Source: Cellulomonas sp. NS3 (lineage in GTDB: Bacteria; Actinomycetota; Actinomycetes; Actinomycetales; Cellulomonadaceae). From it: 64,000 nucleotides of DNA. The notes beneath the pieces are model-generated. The model did no database searches and had not been told where the DNA came from. It saw nothing but the letters and a program-made list of their open reading frames with translations. Below are positions 60,248-64,000 of the stretch, in pieces. Made by a program: the position numbers and the translations under genes. The stretch lies in contig NZ_CP103289.1 in assembly GCF_024757985.1 (NCBI RefSeq), positions 2,728,001 to 2,792,000 of the forward strand. The letters run 5' to 3'. The first letter of the stretch is position 1; each line of letters starts with the position of its first letter.

Positions 60248-61648
60248 TCATCGGTTCGGACTGGCAGCGGAAGCGACCTGCGGCGGGTGCAGTGGGTCGG
60301 GGTCGATCGCGGCCAGGTAGAGCGTGCGGGCCGGGGTGTGCCGGATCTGGTCGATCAGGACGTGGCAATCGAGCTCGGTGCCGTCGGCTCGCAGCACGGG
60401 CAGGGCGAGCGGGGAGCCGAGGACGTGGCTCTGGCCGGTGGTCAGGTGCCGGGTGAAGCCGGCCACGTGCGCGTCGCGGAGCCGTTCGGGGATCAGCACG
60501 ACGATGCGCCGGCCGACGAGCTCGTCAGGGCTCCAACCCAGTGTCGATGCGAGGGGACCGCTCACGGCGACGATGCGGTTGGTGTCGTCTGCGGCGACCA
60601 GCCTGCGCGACGAGCGGCGCACGTCGGCGAGGACCCCCTCGAACTGGATCGCCGCGTCGGGGTCAGTCGCGGAGCGCCTGTGCTCGTCGAAGCGGCCCCG
60701 CCACGGCGCCGGGGCGACACCACCGAGCTGGGCGATGATCTGCCCACACGCCCAGTCCCGCACGGCCACGATCTCCGGGAGTCCCGGACGAACCAAAGCA
60801 CGCCCTTGCCGGGCGAACGCCTCGACCACGTCGAGCGCCTCCTGCAGCGCGGCAACGTCCGCGGACATCCCCTCGGCCACGTCCAGCACGATGTCTCGCG
60901 CCTCGTACGAGGAAGTCGACCCCGCCAGGCACCCGTGCGGTGATGCCCCGACGGGAGGGGGTTCATTCGAGGCCTGCGCGGCAAGGACCGCCGACGAGAT
61001 TCTCCGTCGGGCGCGGTCAGCGGCCGCGAGATCCACGCCGTGCACGGGGTGGCGCACGTGCACGAAGGCGAGCTCGCGCAGCAACGCGTCGTGGTGCTCC
61101 AACGCCGCCAGCCACAACCCCACCGGCATCCCCAGCAGCTGCACCGTTCCGCCCGTCCCACGGTCGCCAGCACTGCTCACTCCAACCGCGCTCTCGGGTT
61201 CCCACTGCGCGGTGTGCTGCGCAGGACCGATACCGGCGGCTCCGACGGTGAACCACACGGTCTTGCCGTGTTCGTCGACGTCGCTGACGCCATGGGTGTC
61301 CGTCACCAACGCGACGAGCCCGAGCCCGCGCCCGGTCGTCGACTCCACGCCGTAGTGCCGTTGCACCGGCAGCGCAGGGTTGAAGTCACGGACCTCGACA
61401 CGCACGTCACCGGGCCCGATCCGCACGGTGAGGACCAGATCAGTGTGGGCGTGCAGGACGGCGTTCGTCACCAGCTCGGTGCACGCGAGCTCGGCCGCGT
61501 CCAGGCACTCGACCCGCCCGGCGGCGGTCAGGACCTCGCGCACCAGGGCCCGCGCGCGCCGGGCGCTGCGCATCTCCCCGGACAGGTGCAGCCTGTGTCC
61601 CGACTGCACGTCAGCTGGAGGAGTCGGCACCGCCCCACCCCCACGCAC
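60248..61648 (-). CDS. HATPase-PAS signalling protein
   Basis: The protein (466 residues from the GTG at 61648; longer starts to 61828 exist but are Arg-rich) has an N-terminal HATPase domain: RARALVREVLTAAGRVECLD, CTELVTNAVLHAHT (N-box), RVEVRDFNPALPVQRHYGVE and GRGLGLVALVTDTHGVSDVD, ending GKTVWFTVG. A middle helical region contains AAADRARRRISSAVLAAQ and VAEGMSADVAALQEALDVVE. A PAS domain at about residues 345-450 has DTNRIVAVSGPLASTLGWSP and DELVGRRIVVLIPERLRDAH. It may link a PAS-sensed signal to STAS phosphorylation. Confidence 0.85.
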   Translation of the reverse strand: MRGGGAVPTPPADVQSGHRLHLSGEMRSARRARALVREVLTAAGRVECLDAAELACTELVTNAVLHAHTDLVLTVRIGPGDVRVEVRDFNPALPVQRHYGVESTTGRGLGLVALVTDTHGVSDVDEHGKTVWFTVGAAGIGPAQHTAQWEPESAVGVSSAGDRGTGGTVQLLGMPVGLWLAALEHHDALLRELAFVHVRHPVHGVDLAAADRARRRISSAVLAAQASNEPPPVGASPHGCLAGSTSSYEARDIVLDVAEGMSADVAALQEALDVVEAFARQGRALVRPGLPEIVAVRDWACGQIIAQLGGVAPAPWRGRFDEHRRSATDPDAAIQFEGVLADVRRSSRRLVAADDTNRIVAVSGPLASTLGWSPDELVGRRIVVLIPERLRDAHVAGFTRHLTTGQSHVLGSPLALPVLRADGTELDCHVLIDQIRHTPARTLYLAAIDPDPLHPPQVASAASPNR

Positions 61649-61881
61649 AGACCAGGTGCTGCGGCTGCCGATCTGGCGATCGCCGCCGGCGCCGGGAGCC
61701 CTCCATGACGTCACGCACTCCCGCACGCTAACGCGCACCACGGGTGCGCGACGTCCGATCGGCCAAAGACCACCCACCGCTCCGCACGCCGCCCTGCTCG
61801 ATCCGCAGGTGCCGCCGACGCTCGTCACACCCGGCTTGCGGGGGCGAGGTTCGATCTGGATGCTGGCGCGAGGGGGTGCAC

Positions 61882-62976
61882 ATGAGCCCGGACGTGGCGG
61901 TGCGCGGCGAGCAGGCGGACCTGCTGCTGGTCGTGCTGCTGCTGCTGACCGCCTTCATCCAGGTCCTGGTCATGGCGATGCCGGCACCGGGCGCGTTCCA
62001 TGCCGTCGAGGCCGTCTCGCTCCTGTCGCGGTGCGCTGCTGCCGGGTGGTTGCTGGCGACCCGGGGACGTGAACGTCACCCCCGCACGTACGCAGTGATC
62101 ATCGGTGTCGATGTGCTGATGTTCGTCGTCAGCTTCGCGCTCATCCAGGGCGTGGCGAACGCTGGCATCCCGCTCGCTCTGATGAGCCGGGTCCCGTTCG
62201 TCTTCGCCGTGCTGCCCCGGCGACAGGTCCAGGTGCTGACCAGTCTCATCCTCGTCGGCTGCGACGGGGTGCTGCTCTGGCAGGCGGCCCACGGCAACCT
62301 GATCACGATCGGGCTCGCCGTACTGTTCACCGCCGTCGTCCTGGTCACCGGGATCACCGTGCGGGTGCTGACCTCCTCCTTCGCCGCCAGCGCCCGCGGC
62401 GCACGCGAGCTCGCCGCCCAGCTCGAGCACGCCGCGCTGCACGACCCCCTCACCGGGCTGGCCAACCGCACCCTGTACACCGACCGGCTCGAGCACGCCG
62501 TTGCCCACGCCCATCGCACCGGCCGTGACGTCGCGGTGCTCCTGGTCGACCTCGACCACTTCAAGGACGTCAACGACACCCACGGCCACGCGACCGGTGA
62601 CGCGCTCCTGGCAGCCGTCGCGGACCGGCTGCGCGCCACGGTGCGGGCCGGAGACACCGTCGCCCGGCTCGGCGGCGACGAGTTCGTCGTCGTCCTCGAC
62701 GACATCGCCGACCCCGCTGATGCCCTCGCCACCGCCCGGCACCTGCGCGACGCCCTGATCGGGCCGATCACCGCCGATGGTGTGCAGCTGCGCTGCAGCG
62801 CCAGCATCGGCGTCGCGTTCGCCCGTGCCCGCGGGCACGAGCTCGGCAAGGTGCTCCGCGAGGCCGACGTGGCGATGTACCGGGCCAAGGCACAAGGCCC
62901 CGGGCACCTCGAGGTGTTCGACACCACCCCCGACCTCCCGACCGCGCTCCCCCGACGCGCCGTCGACACCTCCTGA
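61882..62976 (+). CDS. Membrane-bound diguanylate cyclase (GGDEF)
   Basis: The 364-residue protein has about five N-terminal transmembrane helices and a C-terminal GGDEF domain: HDPLTGLANRTLYTDRLEHA, LVDLDHFKDVNDTHGHATGD and ARLGGDEFVVVLDDI with an intact GGDEF catalytic motif, so it should make cyclic di-GMP. No RxxD inhibitory site was noticed before GGDEF. ATG at 61882 follows GAGGGGG. It is divergent from the HATPase-PAS gene. Confidence 0.92.
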   Translation: MSPDVAVRGEQADLLLVVLLLLTAFIQVLVMAMPAPGAFHAVEAVSLLSRCAAAGWLLATRGRERHPRTYAVIIGVDVLMFVVSFALIQGVANAGIPLALMSRVPFVFAVLPRRQVQVLTSLILVGCDGVLLWQAAHGNLITIGLAVLFTAVVLVTGITVRVLTSSFAASARGARELAAQLEHAALHDPLTGLANRTLYTDRLEHAVAHAHRTGRDVAVLLVDLDHFKDVNDTHGHATGDALLAAVADRLRATVRAGDTVARLGGDEFVVVLDDIADPADALATARHLRDALIGPITADGVQLRCSASIGVAFARARGHELGKVLREADVAMYRAKAQGPGHLEVFDTTPDLPTALPRRAVDTS

Positions 62977-63019
62977 CCACCCGGAGGTGTGGCAGCGCCG
63001 GACCCGGGCCTGAGCCAGG

Positions 63020-64000
63020 TCAGGGCTGGGTGTGCTCGCTGCGCCACGCCATCGTGCTGGCTGAGCGGGGTCGGGCGAGCAGGAAACCGGTGGCGGCGTT
63101 CGCGCCGGCCGTAGTGACGGCGTCGAGCTGTGCCGGGGTCTCGATACCTTCGGCGATGACCTGGGCGCCGAGGGCGTGGGCGAGGCTGACGATCCCGGCG
63201 AGCAGGGTGTCCCCGGTGCGTGTGCCGGACGCAGCGACGAAGGAACGGTCGATCTTCACCACGTCGACCGGTGTGCGGGCGAGCCGCGAGAGCGAGCTGA
63301 ACCCGGTGCCGAAGTCGTCGATCGCGACCGCGACGCCCAGGTCACGGACTGCTCTCAGGTTCGCCACGAGGCGCCCGTCGTCCGCGGTGGACTCGGTCAC
63401 CTCGATGCCGAACCTTTCCGCCGGGACGCCTGCCGCAGACAGGTGGTGCTCGAGGAGACGGGCGAGTCCGGGCAGGGCGAGCTGGCGCGGGGAGACGTTC
63501 ACCCAGACCCGCACTCCGGGAACGTGCGCCCATCGGGCGGCCTGGCGAGTCGCCGCGGCGATGATGTGCTCCCCGACGGACAGGATGAGCCCGGACTCCT
63601 CGGCGACGGGAATGAAGTCCAGTGGTGGCACGCCACCCCATGCGGGGTGACGCCAGCGAGCGAGCGCCTCGACGTGAGCGACGTGCCACGTCCGCAGGTC
63701 GAACGCCGGTTGGAAGTGCAGTCCCAGCTCGTCCTGGTTCTCGAGGGCTCGGCGCAGGTGGTGCTGGATGTCCAGTCGTCGCGCGGTCCTGTTGTGGAGC
63801 GCCTGGTCGAACCAGGCGTACCCGTCGCGACCGGCGTCCTTGGCCCGGTGCAGGGCGGCGTCAGCGTTGCGCAGCAGCGTGTCGATGTCGCCCCCGTGCG
63901 CCGCCCGTGCGATCCCGACGCTCGCCGTGATCGACAGCTGGGTCGATCTGGTGGTGATGTGATCGGTCCCCGTGGTCACGACCCGACGTGCGAGGCCTTC
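63020..64000 (-). CDS. GGDEF-EAL protein, 5' end outside window
   Basis: The frame is open to the right edge; about 326 residues are visible. The visible N-terminal part is the end of a GGDEF domain (LSITASVGIARAAHGGDIDT and LLRNADAALHRAKDAGRDGY). A complete EAL domain follows: FQPAFDLRTWHVAHVEALAR (the E-A-L signature) with RWRHP, NVSPRQLALPGL, IEVTES, AIDDFGTGFSSLSRLA and IDRSFV, then AEGIET. All phosphodiesterase metal residues seem present. It likely hydrolyses cyclic di-GMP, opposite to the neighbouring cyclase. Its start is outside the window. Confidence 0.92.
   Translation of the reverse strand, partial: EGLARRVVTTGTDHITTRSTQLSITASVGIARAAHGGDIDTLLRNADAALHRAKDAGRDGYAWFDQALHNRTARRLDIQHHLRRALENQDELGLHFQPAFDLRTWHVAHVEALARWRHPAWGGVPPLDFIPVAEESGLILSVGEHIIAAATRQAARWAHVPGVRVWVNVSPRQLALPGLARLLEHHLSAAGVPAERFGIEVTESTADDGRLVANLRAVRDLGVAVAIDDFGTGFSSLSRLARTPVDVVKIDRSFVAASGTRTGDTLLAGIVSLAHALGAQVIAEGIETPAQLDAVTTAGANAATGFLLARPRSASTMAWRSEHTQP

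Overview
The window is very GC-rich actinobacterial chromosome. The gene set is a PdtaR-type ANTAR regulator, rpsA next to coaE and uvrB, a group III phosphofructokinase, and an ActP/DUF485 pair. GTG starts, 4-base stop/start overlaps and probable leaderless starts are common. A Cellulomonas-like member of the Micrococcales is a reasonable guess, but that is inference.

Region 1 (1-33.4 kb) is conserved housekeeping sequence in which I saw no broken genes. It holds a GH15 glucoamylase/trehalase (cut by the left edge) coupled to an MBL hydrolase, an aldo/keto reductase, a YciI protein, a BaiN-like flavoprotein and a peptidase E-like protein. It also holds a TerC protein behind a probable yybP-ykoY manganese riboswitch, uvrB, pcp-coaE, rpsA, pfkA, an oligopeptide ABC operon (dppABC plus a fused DppD-DppF ATPase), a methyltransferase, actP-DUF485, polA, a thioesterase, a GNAT protein, livHMGF with a separate convergent livK, and a PdtaR-like response regulator. 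Several strong hairpin terminators separate the units.

Region 2 (33.48-43.8 kb) is the most unusual part. A tRNA-Leu(CAA) gene is followed within 100 bp by a frameshifted, truncated tyrosine integrase and the C-terminal stub of a serine recombinase. Next comes a WapI-like immunity gene and then eleven copies of a 26-35 bp imperfect palindrome, all in one orientation, 0.35-1.33 kb apart. Each interval between neighbouring copies holds exactly one small gene or one translationally coupled gene pair. Stop codons often lie only 6-57 bases before the next repeat. The contents are unrelated to one another: WapI-like, 'crystallin J1'-type, several unknown small soluble proteins, PadR plus a permease-prefix membrane protein, DUF2975-like plus a Cro/CI HTH protein, a DUF4232-like secreted protein, a lipoprotein, and a bactofilin-like secreted repeat protein. 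This resembles a gene-cassette array, but the repeats are not classical integron attC sites and no intact recombinase is visible.

Region 3 (43.8-51.4 kb) has a LysR regulator divergent from an EamA exporter, then an AraC regulator divergent from a polyol-type operon (MFS transporter, PfkB kinase with a frameshift, Zn-dependent dehydrogenase). Decayed BTAD and GAF/ANTAR-like gene debris follows and ends at an outlying copy of the repeat.

Region 4 (51.4-64 kb) contains a DUF308-lipase fusion, YdcF and VanZ membrane proteins, and a signalling cluster of three STAS anti-anti-sigma proteins and five HATPase (RsbW-like) genes. At least four of these eight genes carry frameshifts. A HATPase-PAS protein, a membrane GGDEF protein and a GGDEF-EAL protein (cut by the right edge) complete the region. 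A thirteenth, half-degenerate repeat ends one of the broken ATPase genes. Frameshifts are concentrated downstream of the tRNA and absent upstream of it, which argues for real decay of an integrated island rather than general sequencing error.
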